Source: Luteimonas sp. MC1750 (GTDB taxonomy: Bacteria; Pseudomonadota; Gammaproteobacteria; Xanthomonadales; Xanthomonadaceae). From it: a stretch of DNA of 64,000 bases. The stretch's first letter is position 1; the number at the start of each line of letters is the position of its first letter. The DNA lies in contig NZ_CP067113.1 of the NCBI RefSeq assembly GCF_016615955.1, positions 248,001 to 312,000 on the forward strand, written 5' to 3'. The position numbers were made by a program, and so were the translations under genes. Below are positions 37,351 to 47,689 of this stretch, piece after piece. The notes under the pieces are model-generated. The model had not been told where the DNA came from. It searched no databases and worked only from the letters and a program-made list of their open reading frames with translations.

Positions 37351-38277
37351 TCAATACCTCGGAATCGTCCCGTTCGCCTGCTCCGCCCAGGCGTCGATGC
37401 CGCCCTCGATGCTGTAGACCTCGCGGAAGCCGAGCTGGCGGAAGTGCTCCGCTGCCTGCTGGCTGCGGCCGCCGTGGTGGCAGAGGAAGGCCAGCGGGGT
37501 GTCCTTGGGCAGCGCTTCGAGCGCGGCCGGGCCGTCGTCGAAGGTCGAGTGCGGCACCGGGGCTTCGGCCAGCGCGCGCTCTTCCGGCGGGCGCACGTCG
37601 ACCAGGCGCACGCTGCCGGCGGCACCGCGCGACTGCGCGTCGGTCGGCGACATCGCGCGCACCGTCGGCGGCGCGTTCGGGTTCTCGACCACCAGGCCGC
37701 GGCCGCGGGCGTCGTCGGCGAAATCGATCACCACGCCATCGGCGCGGCGCGCGGCGGCGACCGCCACCTGCACCGGGATGCCGTCGCACTCGACGGTCAG
37801 GGCGTTCGGATCGCGCGTGGCCAGGGCCAGGCGGGTGCGGTAGTTGGGGTCGATGTCGATCTGCACGGCGAGGTCGCCGCCGGCATCCTCGATCGCCTTG
37901 CGCAGGGTCGGCTGCGCGGCCTGGGTGATGGTGATCACCGGCGGCGTGCGATCGGGCGGCGCGAGGCCGAGCGCGGCGTGCAGCTCGCCGGAGCTGGACA
38001 TCTGCTCGATGATGTCGCTGCCGCCGACCAGCTCGCCCTCGATGTAGAGCTGCGGGATGGTGGGCCAGCTGCCATAGGCCTTGATGCCCTCGCGGATCTC
38101 GCCGTCGGCCAGCACGTTGACGTGCGCGTACGGCACCTCCAGCGCCGACAGCGCCGCGACCGCCTTGGCCGAGAAGCCGCACTGCGGGGACTGCGGCTCG
38201 CCCTTCATGAACAGCACGATGCGGTTGGCCTGCAGCAGCGTTTCGATGCGCTGGCGGAGTTCGGGGGCAAGGGACAT
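37351..38277 (-). CDS. monothiol glutaredoxin fused to an A-type-like domain and a rhodanese domain
   Basis: A 308-residue three-domain protein. Residues 1-108: Grx4-type monothiol glutaredoxin, active motif CGFS (C33 in SPQCGFSAKAV), glutathione-site WPTIPQLYIEGELVGGSDI (in part). Residues about 113-200: a domain like HesB/IscA (ITITQAAQPTLRKAIEDAG, VECDGIPVQV, VIDF), but without the three iron-sulfur cysteines of true A-type carriers. Residues about 215-300: rhodanese with catalytic C266 in FLCHHGGRSQQAA and the ending VYSIEGGIDAWAEQ. Monothiol glutaredoxins carry and transfer [2Fe-2S] clusters. This architecture is typical of related genomes as a Grx4-family protein. ATG 38277 is used; GTG 38286 is an alternative. 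Confidence 0.92.
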   Translation of the reverse strand: MSLAPELRQRIETLLQANRIVLFMKGEPQSPQCGFSAKAVAALSALEVPYAHVNVLADGEIREGIKAYGSWPTIPQLYIEGELVGGSDIIEQMSSSGELHAALGLAPPDRTPPVITITQAAQPTLRKAIEDAGGDLAVQIDIDPNYRTRLALATRDPNALTVECDGIPVQVAVAAARRADGVVIDFADDARGRGLVVENPNAPPTVRAMSPTDAQSRGAAGSVRLVDVRPPEERALAEAPVPHSTFDDGPAALEALPKDTPLAFLCHHGGRSQQAAEHFRQLGFREVYSIEGGIDAWAEQANGTIPRY

Positions 38278-38379
38278 GGCGGGCACCGCGGGTCATCTGT
38301 GGGCCGCCTAGGGTACTCCGGGCGCCGTGCCGGGGCCTTGACCCGCGTCATCGACAGGCCGTGCTGCCGGGCGCCGAAC

Positions 38380-38406
38380 CTGTGGGAGCGGCCATCGCCG
38401 TGATCG
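38380..38406 (+). repeat. single REP hairpin
   Basis: CTGTGGGAGCGGCCATCGCC-GTGATCG, a solitary diverged copy (GTGG head) between the divergent glutaredoxin and polysaccharide deacetylase genes, 51 bases upstream of the latter start. Confidence 0.75.
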
Positions 38407-38457
38407 TGTCGTCGCAGTCCTGGCCGCCAGCGCAAGCGTCCGTGCCACCATTCCGGA

Positions 38458-39237
38458 ATGTCCGAGCCCGCTGCCCTGCACGCCGTCCCCCGCCACCCGC
38501 ACGCCTGGGCTGTTTGCGCCCTGGTGCTGCACCTCGCCGTGGCGCTGGCCTGGTGGCGGCTCGGCTGGCAGTGGGGCCTGGGCCTGCTCATGGCGCTGCA
38601 CCTGGCCTTTGTCTGGGGCACGCTGCGCCCGGGCTCGCGGCTGTTCGGGCCGGTGCGCTGCCGCTTCCCGACCGCCCAGCGCGAGGTCTGGCTGACCATC
38701 GACGACGGGCCGTCCGCCGAGACCCCGGCGATCCTCGACCTGCTCGATCGCCACGGCGCCAGGGCCACCTTCTTCCTGGTCGGCGAGCGCGCGCAGGCGC
38801 GCCCGGACCTGGTACATGCAATCGCCACCCGCGGCCATGGGATCGGCAACCACAGCCAGACCCATCCCCAGGCGCGCTTCTGGGCCCTGGGCCCCCGCGC
38901 GATGCGCCGCGAGATCCTCGACTGCCAGCGCGCCCTGGCCGCGCTCACCGGCACGCCCCCGCGCTGGTTCCGCGCCGTGGTCGGCCACGCCAATCCCTTC
39001 GTCCACGCCCCGCTGCGCGAAGCCGGCCTGTCGCGCCTCGCCTGGAGCGCCCGCGGCTACGACGCGGTCGAATCCGACCCCGCGCGCATCACCGCCGCCA
39101 TCGCCCGCGACCTCGCCCCGGGCGCCATCGTGCTCCTCCACGAAGCCGCGCCGCACGGTCGCAGCGTCGAGATCATCGCCGCCGTGCTCGGCGAACTGGA
39201 CCGCGCCGGGTACCGGGCGGTGGTTCCGGAAGGTTGA
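38458..39237 (+). CDS. membrane-anchored polysaccharide deacetylase (NodB domain)
   Basis: A 259-residue carbohydrate esterase family 4 protein. Two hydrophobic N-terminal segments (about 18-33 and 38-54) anchor it in the inner membrane. The NodB domain follows: VWLTIDDGPSAETPAILDLL (Asp-Asp, motif 1), GIGNHSQTHPQ (His-x-x-x-His metal motif 2), RWFRAVVGHANPFV (motif 3, Arg) and IVLLHEAAPHGRSVE (motif 5, His). Metal-dependent N-deacetylation of a GlcNAc-type sugar, or of a lipid-linked sugar given the membrane anchor, is the likely reaction. ATG at 38458 has no strong ribosome site. Composite element D starts 9 bases after the stop. Confidence 0.88.
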   Translation: MSEPAALHAVPRHPHAWAVCALVLHLAVALAWWRLGWQWGLGLLMALHLAFVWGTLRPGSRLFGPVRCRFPTAQREVWLTIDDGPSAETPAILDLLDRHGARATFFLVGERAQARPDLVHAIATRGHGIGNHSQTHPQARFWALGPRAMRREILDCQRALAALTGTPPRWFRAVVGHANPFVHAPLREAGLSRLAWSARGYDAVESDPARITAAIARDLAPGAIVLLHEAAPHGRSVEIIAAVLGELDRAGYRAVVPEG

Positions 39238-39245
39238 AGGCAAAG

Positions 39246-39485
39246 CTTTGCCACGGATGACGCGGATGGCGCGGATTTGCGCGGATAAAGCAACGGCTTC
39301 AGTCGAATCGCGGGGATGCTCTGCCGTCGACGCTCTTCTGTAGGAGCAGCTACAGTTGCGATCAGTCGCCACGGCCGAAGCGGAATGCCACGCTGCAGGC
39401 AGGACTTCCCGGACCCGACCGCCATCGTACGGCCCAGGTTCGACGCGTCATGTCGGTGCGATCGCAGCTGTAGCTGCTCCCACAG
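39246..39485. repeat. composite palindromic element D (left arm plus REP pair)
   Basis: Left arm 39246-39290 with CGGAT four times at 9, 9 and 10 bp spacing (TTTGCCACGGATGACGCGGA then TGGCGCGGATTTGCGCGGAT). A forward REP (39338-39362) and a reverse REP (39461-39485), both of the GGAGCAGCT subtype, follow. No right CGGAT arm is found before the opposing methyltransferase stop at 39506. No gene lies in 39238-39505. Confidence 0.78.
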
Positions 39486-39505
39486 GCAAGCGTCCCGTCA
39501 GCGCG

Positions 39506-40207
39506 TCATCCCCGCTGCGCGACGATCAGCCAGTTGTTGAACGGCGTGTTGCCGTACAGCGGCTGGAAGTCGACCGACAGGCCGGCGGCGGTCAGGCGGG
39601 TCTCGAGTTCGGTGCGGGTGGGGTAGCGCTTGGGGATTTCCTGCATCCAGCCGGCGAGGTGGGCCAGGCGGTCGGTGATGCGGGTGGTGCGGCCGCGGCC
39701 GGTGGCGTCGCCCAGGCCGCTGCGGATCACCAGCCTGGCGCCCGGCGCGAGCATCGCCGCGGCATCGTCGAGCAGCGCGCCCTGCGCCTGTGCGTCGAGG
39801 TACTGCAGGACGTCGAGGATGGCGACGCTGCCGCGGTGGGGCGGCCAGCCCTGGCCGAGGTCGACGACCTCGAAGCGCGCGCCGTCGGCGAGCCCGCTGC
39901 GCTCGGCGATCCTGCGGCCGCGGTGGATCTTGTCGGCGTCGATGTCCACGCCATGCCAGGGCATCGACTGGCCGTCCAGGCGCAGCGCGTGCAGCAGCAG
40001 GCCGAGGCCGCAGCCGAGGTCGAGCACCGGCGCGGTGGTGCCGCGCAGGGCCGCGAGCACGCCCGGATACAGCGGGTCGGTGCGCAGCTTCGTCAGCGTG
40101 TAGTAGTAGTCGTAGCGGTTGCCGTAGAAGCGCGGCGGCAGGAAGGCGCGCGCGATCGTGCGTGCTTCGGCGGGAGGAAACGGAGCGTCGGCGGCACGGC
40201 TGTTCAT
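39506..40207 (-). CDS. class I SAM-dependent methyltransferase
   Basis: A 233-residue methyltransferase. PVLDLGCGLGLLLHALRLDG is motif I (SAM loop), WHGVDIDADKIHRGR is motif II with its acidic residue, FEVVDLGQGWPPHRGSVAIL carries motif III-IV, and the rest is a typical seven-strand fold ending in NNWLIVAQRG. The opening FLPPRFYGNRYDYYYTLTKL suggests a specific subfamily, possibly linked to lipid or polyketide-like O-methylation, but no substrate can be named. It overlaps the SGNH hydrolase gene by four bases, so the two, with the aminotransferase, form a compact minus-strand operon. Confidence 0.85.
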   Translation of the reverse strand: MNSRAADAPFPPAEARTIARAFLPPRFYGNRYDYYYTLTKLRTDPLYPGVLAALRGTTAPVLDLGCGLGLLLHALRLDGQSMPWHGVDIDADKIHRGRRIAERSGLADGARFEVVDLGQGWPPHRGSVAILDVLQYLDAQAQGALLDDAAAMLAPGARLVIRSGLGDATGRGRTTRITDRLAHLAGWMQEIPKRYPTRTELETRLTAAGLSVDFQPLYGNTPFNNWLIVAQRG

Positions 40208-40830
40208 GGCGTCGTCCTTGGCGGCTGCAGCAGGCGGCGCGCGACCGGCAGGGCCAGGCGCGTCCATTCCGCGTACAGGGTGGCGGAAGGGTGCAGGCCG
40301 TCGTCGGCCAGCATCCCGGGTTCGGCGCCGCGTTCGCGGCTGGTCGCGCAGATGTCGACGAAGGCCACCGCGCGGGCGGCGCAGATCCGCCCCGCGGCGT
40401 CGTTGTACGCGTCGAGCTCGCGCGCGATCGCGGCCACGTCGCGGCCCGAGGCGGCCGCGAACGGGGTCACGCCCCAGTCGGGGATCGACAGCACCAGCAC
40501 GCGCCCGGGGCGGTCGCCGGCGAATGCGATCGCGCGCCCGACGAGCGCCGCGAACTGCGCCGCGTAGTCGTCGACGCCGCGCCCGCGGTACTGGTTGTTG
40601 ACGCCGACCAGCAGGCTGGTGAAGTCGAACGGTCCCCGTGGAGCGGACGCGTCGATGGCGGCGTCGAGCTCGTCGGTGGTCCAGCCGGTCGCGGCGATGG
40701 TCTGCGGGTCTTCGAGATCGATGCCTTCGCGGCGCAGGGCGGCGGCGAGCTGGTGCGGCCACCGGCCTTCGGCCGCGACGCCTTCGCCGATGGTGTAGGA
40801 GTCGCCGAGGGCGAGGTAGCGCAGGGACAT
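40204..40830 (-). CDS. SGNH/GDSL hydrolase
   Basis: A 208-residue hydrolase. Block I is YLALGDSYTIGEG (nucleophile Ser in GDSYT), block II/III holds the Gly and GVNNQYRG (N in the oxyanion hole) and block V is DGLHPSATLY (catalytic Asp-x-x-His). All four SGNH residues are present. It is cytosolic, since no signal peptide precedes the first strand. Substrate is unknown; esterases and lipases share the fold. ATG 40830 is chosen because block I begins eight residues in. It lies 4 bases after the aminotransferase stop and overlaps the methyltransferase start. Confidence 0.88.
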   Translation of the reverse strand: MSLRYLALGDSYTIGEGVAAEGRWPHQLAAALRREGIDLEDPQTIAATGWTTDELDAAIDASAPRGPFDFTSLLVGVNNQYRGRGVDDYAAQFAALVGRAIAFAGDRPGRVLVLSIPDWGVTPFAAASGRDVAAIARELDAYNDAAGRICAARAVAFVDICATSRERGAEPGMLADDGLHPSATLYAEWTRLALPVARRLLQPPRTTP

Positions 40831-40834
40831 CGGA

Positions 40835-42064
40835 TCAGGCGGCCGCCAGCGCACGCCGATCCAGTACCCGGTCGATGCGCCGGAACACCTCGCGCAGCTG
40901 TTCCGGCTCGGGCAGCAGGGTGACCCGGAAGTGGTTGCGGCAGGACACGTTGAAGCTCGAACCCGGCACCACCAGCACGTGCCCGGTCTCCATCAGCTCG
41001 AGCGCGAAGCCGTGGTCGTCGAACCCGCGGGCGGCATCGCCGACCACGCCGGGGAAGGCGTACAGGGCGCCGTCGGGCACGCGCAGCTCCAGGTGCGGAC
41101 TGGCGGCGCAGGCCTCGGCCACGACGCGCCGGGCCTCGTGCAGGCGGCCGCCGGGCGCGACCAGCGGGCCGATGGTGTCCAGCCCCGACAGCGCGGCCGG
41201 CACCGCGAACTGGCCGGGCACGTTGGCGCACAGGCGCAGCGCGCCCAGCAGGTCGATCGCGTGGCGGTAGTCGGCGGTCGCCGCCGCGTCACCCGACAGC
41301 ACCGCCCAGCCGATGCGCCAGCCGCAGGCGCGGTGCACCTTGCTCAGGCCACCGAAGGACAGGCAGGGCACCTCGCCGGCGATCGGCGCCAGCGGCTGGA
41401 AGCGCGCGCCGTCATAGGTGATGCCGTCGTAGATCTCGTCGGTCATCAGCAGCAGGCCGTGGCGCGCGGCGATGGCGACGATGCGCTCCAGCAGCGCGCG
41501 CGGATAGTTCGCGCCGGTCGGGTTGTTGGGGTTGATCAGGACGATCGCGCGCGTGCGCGGCGAGACCAGTGCCTCGATCTCGTCCGGATCGGGCAGGAAG
41601 CCGTCTTCGGCGCGGCAGCGGTAGTACACCGGCCGGCCGTCGTTGAGGATGGTCGCCGCCGACCACAGCGGATAGTCCGGCGAGGGCAGCAGCACCTCGT
41701 CGCCGGGATCGAGCAGGGCGCGCAGGCTGATGTCGATCAGCTCGCTGACGCCGTTGCCGATGAAGACGTTGTCGGCCGCGGCGCCTGGCGTGCCGCGCGC
41801 GGCGTGGTGCGCGGCGATCGCCTCGCGCGCGGCCGGCAGGCCCTGCTGGTGCGCATAGGGATCGGTGTCGTGGATGTGGTCGGCGATCGCGCGCTGCATG
41901 TGCTCCGGGGCGCGGAAGCCGAAGGCGCCCGGGTTGCCGATGTTGAGCTTGATCAGCGCGTGGCCCTGGGCCTCGAGTTCGCGCGCGCGCCGGGCCAGTT
42001 CGCCGCGGATCTCGTAGCGCACCTCGGACAGGCGTTCCCGGGTGGCGACGTGGGGCGTGGGCAT
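40835..42064 (-). CDS. alaA: PLP-dependent aminotransferase, AlaA-like
   Basis: A 409-residue fold-type I aminotransferase. It matches AlaA (glutamate-pyruvate transaminase) blocks along its length: YEIRGELARRARELEAQGH, IKLNIGNPGAFGF, FIGNGVSELIDISLRALLDPGD, PSPDYPLW, INPNNPTGANYP, DEIYDGITYDGA, the PLP lysine in GGLSKVHRACGWRIGW and LRLCANVPGQFAV. AlaA makes alanine from pyruvate and glutamate. Close relatives can be annotated as aspartate aminotransferases, so specificity is a prediction. It is the first gene of a three-gene unit with the SGNH hydrolase and the methyltransferase. Divergent from rsgA. Confidence 0.88.
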   Translation of the reverse strand: MPTPHVATRERLSEVRYEIRGELARRARELEAQGHALIKLNIGNPGAFGFRAPEHMQRAIADHIHDTDPYAHQQGLPAAREAIAAHHAARGTPGAAADNVFIGNGVSELIDISLRALLDPGDEVLLPSPDYPLWSAATILNDGRPVYYRCRAEDGFLPDPDEIEALVSPRTRAIVLINPNNPTGANYPRALLERIVAIAARHGLLLMTDEIYDGITYDGARFQPLAPIAGEVPCLSFGGLSKVHRACGWRIGWAVLSGDAAATADYRHAIDLLGALRLCANVPGQFAVPAALSGLDTIGPLVAPGGRLHEARRVVAEACAASPHLELRVPDGALYAFPGVVGDAARGFDDHGFALELMETGHVLVVPGSSFNVSCRNHFRVTLLPEPEQLREVFRRIDRVLDRRALAAA

Positions 42065-42150
42065 GCGCGCAATTCAGCAGGGTGGGGCGGTCAAGACTAG
42101 CGGAATTCCCGGCTAGAATCCCCGCGGATGACCGCCTCGCACGCCCCCGT

Positions 42151-43236
42151 TTGAACGCCGCGCCCGCCGCCCTGAGGGCGATCGGCTGGCCCCACGCCGG
42201 TCCGCCGCCCGAGGGCGCGTGGGCCGACGCGATGGCGGCGCATCCCGCCGCGCGTCCGGCGCGCGTGGTCGAACAACACCGCACCGGCTACCTGGTGGCG
42301 CAGGGCCCGGGCGAGGCGGTGTCGGTCGAATCGCTGCCGCAGTGGCAGCGGCCGAAATGCCCGCCGGCCGAGCGCGCCGCCGTCGGCGACTGGGTGCTGG
42401 TGGAGGACGGCCGTATCGTCGCCCTGCTCGAGCGCCACGGCGTGATCAAGCGCGCGATCGCGGGCGAGCACTACGGCCAGCAGCTGATCGCGGCCAACGT
42501 CGACACCGTCTTCGTGGTCTGCGGCCTGGACGCCGACTTCAATCCCAAGCGCATCGAACGCTACCTGCTGCTGGTGCAGGGCGGCGGCGTGGGCCCGGTG
42601 GTGGTGCTGACCAAGGCCGACCAGGCCGGTACCGATGCCGATGGCGCGCGCGCCGCGCTGGCCGCGCGCCTGGGCGACGAGGTCCCGGTGCTGGCGGTCA
42701 ACGCGCGCGATCCGGACGGCGCCGCGGCGCTGACCCCCTGGCTCGGCCCCGGGCGGACCGCGGTGCTGGTCGGCAGCTCCGGCGCCGGCAAGTCCACGCT
42801 GACCAATGCGCTCCTGGGCGTCGAGCGCATGAAGACCGGCGAGGTGCGCGAACGCGATTCCCGCGGCCGCCACACCACCACGCATCGCGCGCTGATCCCG
42901 CTGCCGTCCGGCGCCTGCCTGATCGACACGCCGGGCATGCGCGAGCTGAAGCCCACCGGCGAAGAGGACCTGTCCGAAGGCGGTTTCGCCGACGTCGAGG
43001 CGCTGACCGCGCAGTGCCGCTTCAGCGACTGCCGGCACGAGGGCGAACCCGGCTGCGCGGTGCGCGCCGCGCTCGACGAGGGCCGCCTGGATCCGGCGCG
43101 CTATGCCAACTACGCCAAGCTGCGCGACGAGGTCGCCGGCGCCGCGGGCGTGCTGGCGGCGCGACAGGCGGCGAAGAAGCCGCCCGGCGGCCGCCGCCCC
43201 GCGCCGCGCAACGGCGGCCGCCCCGGCCGGCGCTGA
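42151..43236 (+). CDS. rsgA: ribosome small-subunit-dependent GTPase A
   Basis: A 361-residue circularly permuted GTPase that acts late in 30S assembly. An N-terminal OB domain (about residues 45-120) precedes G4 (VLTKADQ), then G1 (GSSGAGKSTL, about 208-217), G2 and G3 (DTPGMRELKP). The C-terminal zinc knuckle is CRFSDCRHEGEPGC. The order G4-G1-G3 proves the permutation. The start is probably TTG at 42151, since the N-terminal block ALRAIGWPHAGPP is conserved in relatives and no ATG precedes it in frame; ATG 42232 would remove that block. The tail is basic and Arg/Gly-rich. Confidence 0.93.
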   Translation: MNAAPAALRAIGWPHAGPPPEGAWADAMAAHPAARPARVVEQHRTGYLVAQGPGEAVSVESLPQWQRPKCPPAERAAVGDWVLVEDGRIVALLERHGVIKRAIAGEHYGQQLIAANVDTVFVVCGLDADFNPKRIERYLLLVQGGGVGPVVVLTKADQAGTDADGARAALAARLGDEVPVLAVNARDPDGAAALTPWLGPGRTAVLVGSSGAGKSTLTNALLGVERMKTGEVRERDSRGRHTTTHRALIPLPSGACLIDTPGMRELKPTGEEDLSEGGFADVEALTAQCRFSDCRHEGEPGCAVRAALDEGRLDPARYANYAKLRDEVAGAAGVLAARQAAKKPPGGRRPAPRNGGRPGRR

Positions 43237-43244
43237 GCCGCCGC

Positions 43245-44522
43245 ATGCACGGCATCGACGCCGAGACCCTGCGCCACGCCGCGCTCGACGCGCGGATGGT
43301 GGACGCGGCGCGTGGCATCCGCGTGCTGACGCTGGCGAGCTGGCAGGCCGGGGCGCAGCAGCGTTTCCTCGGTGACCTGGCGATGGGCCGCCGCCGGCTG
43401 CCCGCGCCGGACTATCCGAAGCACGACTTCAGCCAGGCGCGGCGCGAGCTGGCGACGGTGGCGGCCGAAGCCGATCCCGCCCATCCCGCCGGCGCCTACC
43501 TGCGCGAATCGGCCGGATCCTGGGAGATCGCCGCGCAGCTGCTGGAGTCGCTCGGCAGCCCCGCCGCCGGCGCGCATGCGGTGGCGCTGTACGGCAGCCC
43601 CGACCAGCCGCTGCCCGGCCACGGCCCGACCACGCGCGAGGCCGCGCGCCATTTCATCGACATCGCCGACGAACTCGACCACGAGCTGCTCGCGCCGGCC
43701 GAGCAGGTGCCGGTCTCGGCGCGTGCGCTCCAGCTGCAGCTGCAGGGCGACCTGGACGCGTTCTTCGGCGGCCGGGTGGTCGCGGTCGAGCTGGATGCCG
43801 GGCTGATCGCCAAGGCCGCGGCCGGCGCCTACCGGATCCGCCTGCGCGACGGCGCGGTGTTCTCCGGCTACGACCGCGCCCAGCTGTTCCACCACGAGGC
43901 GCTGGTGCATTCGCTGACCGCGCTCAACGGCCGCGGGCAGCCGCTGTTCGCCAGCCTGGCGATGTCGTCGCCGCGCACCACCGCCACCCAGGAAGGCCTG
44001 GCGACCTTCGCCGAACAGATCACCGGCAGCCTCGACATCGGCCGCATGAAGCGCATCAGCCTGCGCACCGAGGCGACCTCGATGGCGCTGGCCGGCGCCG
44101 ACTTCCTGCAGGTGTTCGACTACTTCATCGCGGCGGGGCAGTCGGACGAGGAGTCGTTCGCGTCCGCGCAGCGCGTGTTCCGCGGCGTGCCGGTCACCGG
44201 CGGCCACGCCTTCACCAAGGACGCGGTCTACCTGCGCGGGATGGTCGAGGTGCACACCTTCTTCCGCTGGGCGCTGCGCGAGGACCGGCTGCAGCGCTGC
44301 CGCCAGCTGTTCGCCGGGAAGATGACCCTGGCCGATTCCGGGCGCCTGCAGCCGCTGTTCGACAGCGGCGCGGTGGCGCCGCCGCGCTGGCTGCCGCGCT
44401 GGGTGGCGCAGGCCGGTGGCCTGGCGGGGCTGCTCGCGTTCTCGCTGTTCGCCAACCGGATCCGCCTCGACAGCATCGGTGCCGACGGCCGCGCGGCACC
44501 GGCCGGGCCGCCGGACGGATAG
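43245..44522 (+). CDS. flavohaemoglobin expression-modulating QEGLA-motif protein (DUF1704)
   Basis: A 425-residue protein with a peptidase-like fold. QEGLA lies in RTTATQEGLATFAEQ and is preceded by the helix with HHEALVHSL, which is a zinc-type H-x-x-x-H arrangement with the Glu of QEGLA as a plausible third ligand. This resembles the tyrosine-carboxypeptidase-like metallopeptidases to which DUF1704 is related. A role in modulating flavohaemoglobin was reported for one homologue; the enzyme activity in bacteria is not settled. A hydrophobic segment near the C-terminus (GGLAGLLAFSLFAN) may associate with the membrane. Starts 8 bases after rsgA on the same strand. Confidence 0.85.
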   Translation: MHGIDAETLRHAALDARMVDAARGIRVLTLASWQAGAQQRFLGDLAMGRRRLPAPDYPKHDFSQARRELATVAAEADPAHPAGAYLRESAGSWEIAAQLLESLGSPAAGAHAVALYGSPDQPLPGHGPTTREAARHFIDIADELDHELLAPAEQVPVSARALQLQLQGDLDAFFGGRVVAVELDAGLIAKAAAGAYRIRLRDGAVFSGYDRAQLFHHEALVHSLTALNGRGQPLFASLAMSSPRTTATQEGLATFAEQITGSLDIGRMKRISLRTEATSMALAGADFLQVFDYFIAAGQSDEESFASAQRVFRGVPVTGGHAFTKDAVYLRGMVEVHTFFRWALREDRLQRCRQLFAGKMTLADSGRLQPLFDSGAVAPPRWLPRWVAQAGGLAGLLAFSLFANRIRLDSIGADGRAAPAGPPDG

Positions 44523-44562
44523 CGACTAGAATGGAACGCCAGCCCGAACCGCAGTCCTGACC

Positions 44563-46886
<2,324 letters not shown>

Positions 46887-46890
<4 letters not shown>

Positions 46891-47252
46891 GCGCGCGCGG
46901 ACGCGAGCGGGCGCGCCAGCTCGAGCAGGCGCGCCAGGTCGTCCTTCAGCACCACGGCGTCGGCGGCCGAGAGGTCCTCGTCGCCCTTCAGCGCGCCAGT
47001 CAGGAAGACATAGCGCGCGGTGGGCACGCGGCGGCGCACGGCCGCCAGCGCCTCGTGCCCCGACCAGCCGGGCAGGTTGAGGTCGCACAGCACGAGGTGC
47101 GGCAGGAAGCCGTCCAGCGCGGCCTCCAGGCCCTCGGCCTGGTGCATGCGCCGGCAGTCGACAGCCAGTCCGCCCTCGCGCAGCGCGAACTCCGTGAGCT
47201 CGGCGTCGTCGCGGGAATCGTCGACGATGAGCACGCGGATCGACACGCTCAA
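46887..47252 (-). CDS. single-domain response regulator
   Basis: A 121-residue receiver domain with no output domain. VLIVDDSRDDAELTEFAL carries the acidic pair, D57 in VLCDLNLPGWSG is the phosphoacceptor, T in FLTGAL is the switch threonine and K103 in VVLKDDL is the conserved lysine. It follows a second receiver gene with a four-base overlap (ATGA), and both follow the sensor kinase, so phosphotransfer among the three products is likely. As a stand-alone receiver it may act on another protein. Its stop overlaps the malic enzyme stop on the opposite strand. Confidence 0.92.
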
Positions 47253-47689
47253 CCCTCGGTGGGGCTTTCGTTCAGTACGGCCCAGAACTTGCCCAGCGTG
47301 CGCACGGCCTCGAAGAACTGGTCGACGTCGACCGGCTTGACCACGTAGGCATTCACGCCCAGGTCCCAGCTGCGGGCCAGGTCGTTCTCCTCGCGCGAGG
47401 ACGACAGGATCACCACCGGCAGGCGCTTGAGGGTCTCGTGCTCGCGCAGCTGGTTGAGGACTTCCAGGCCGTCCATGCGCGGCATCTTGATGTCGAGCAG
47501 CAGGACCGCCGGATCGCCCTCGGGGCGGTCGGCGAAGCGGCCGCGGCGGAACAGGTAGTCCAGCGCCTCGACCCCGTCATGCACGTGGACGATGGGATTG
47601 GCGAGGTGCGCGTCGCGCAGCGCATCGATCGCCATCTCGGCGTCGTGGGGGCTGTCTTCGGCCAGCAGGATGGTGCGGATGGCGCTCAT
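47249..47689 (-). CDS. single-domain response regulator (Rcp1/CheY-like)
   Basis: A 146-residue receiver of the type found with phytochrome-like kinases. It begins ILLAEDSPHDAEMAIDAL; D66 lies in LLLDIKMPRMDGLEVL, the switch S/T in VILSSSREENDL and the Lys in YVVKPVD. The longer loop after strand 2 (YLFRRGRFADRPEGDP) is typical of Rcp1-like receivers, which pass phosphate on rather than bind DNA. ATG 47689 overlaps the kinase stop by four bases (ATGA), and its own end overlaps the next receiver by four bases. Confidence 0.92.
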   Translation of the reverse strand: MSAIRTILLAEDSPHDAEMAIDALRDAHLANPIVHVHDGVEALDYLFRRGRFADRPEGDPAVLLLDIKMPRMDGLEVLNQLREHETLKRLPVVILSSSREENDLARSWDLGVNAYVVKPVDVDQFFEAVRTLGKFWAVLNESPTEG

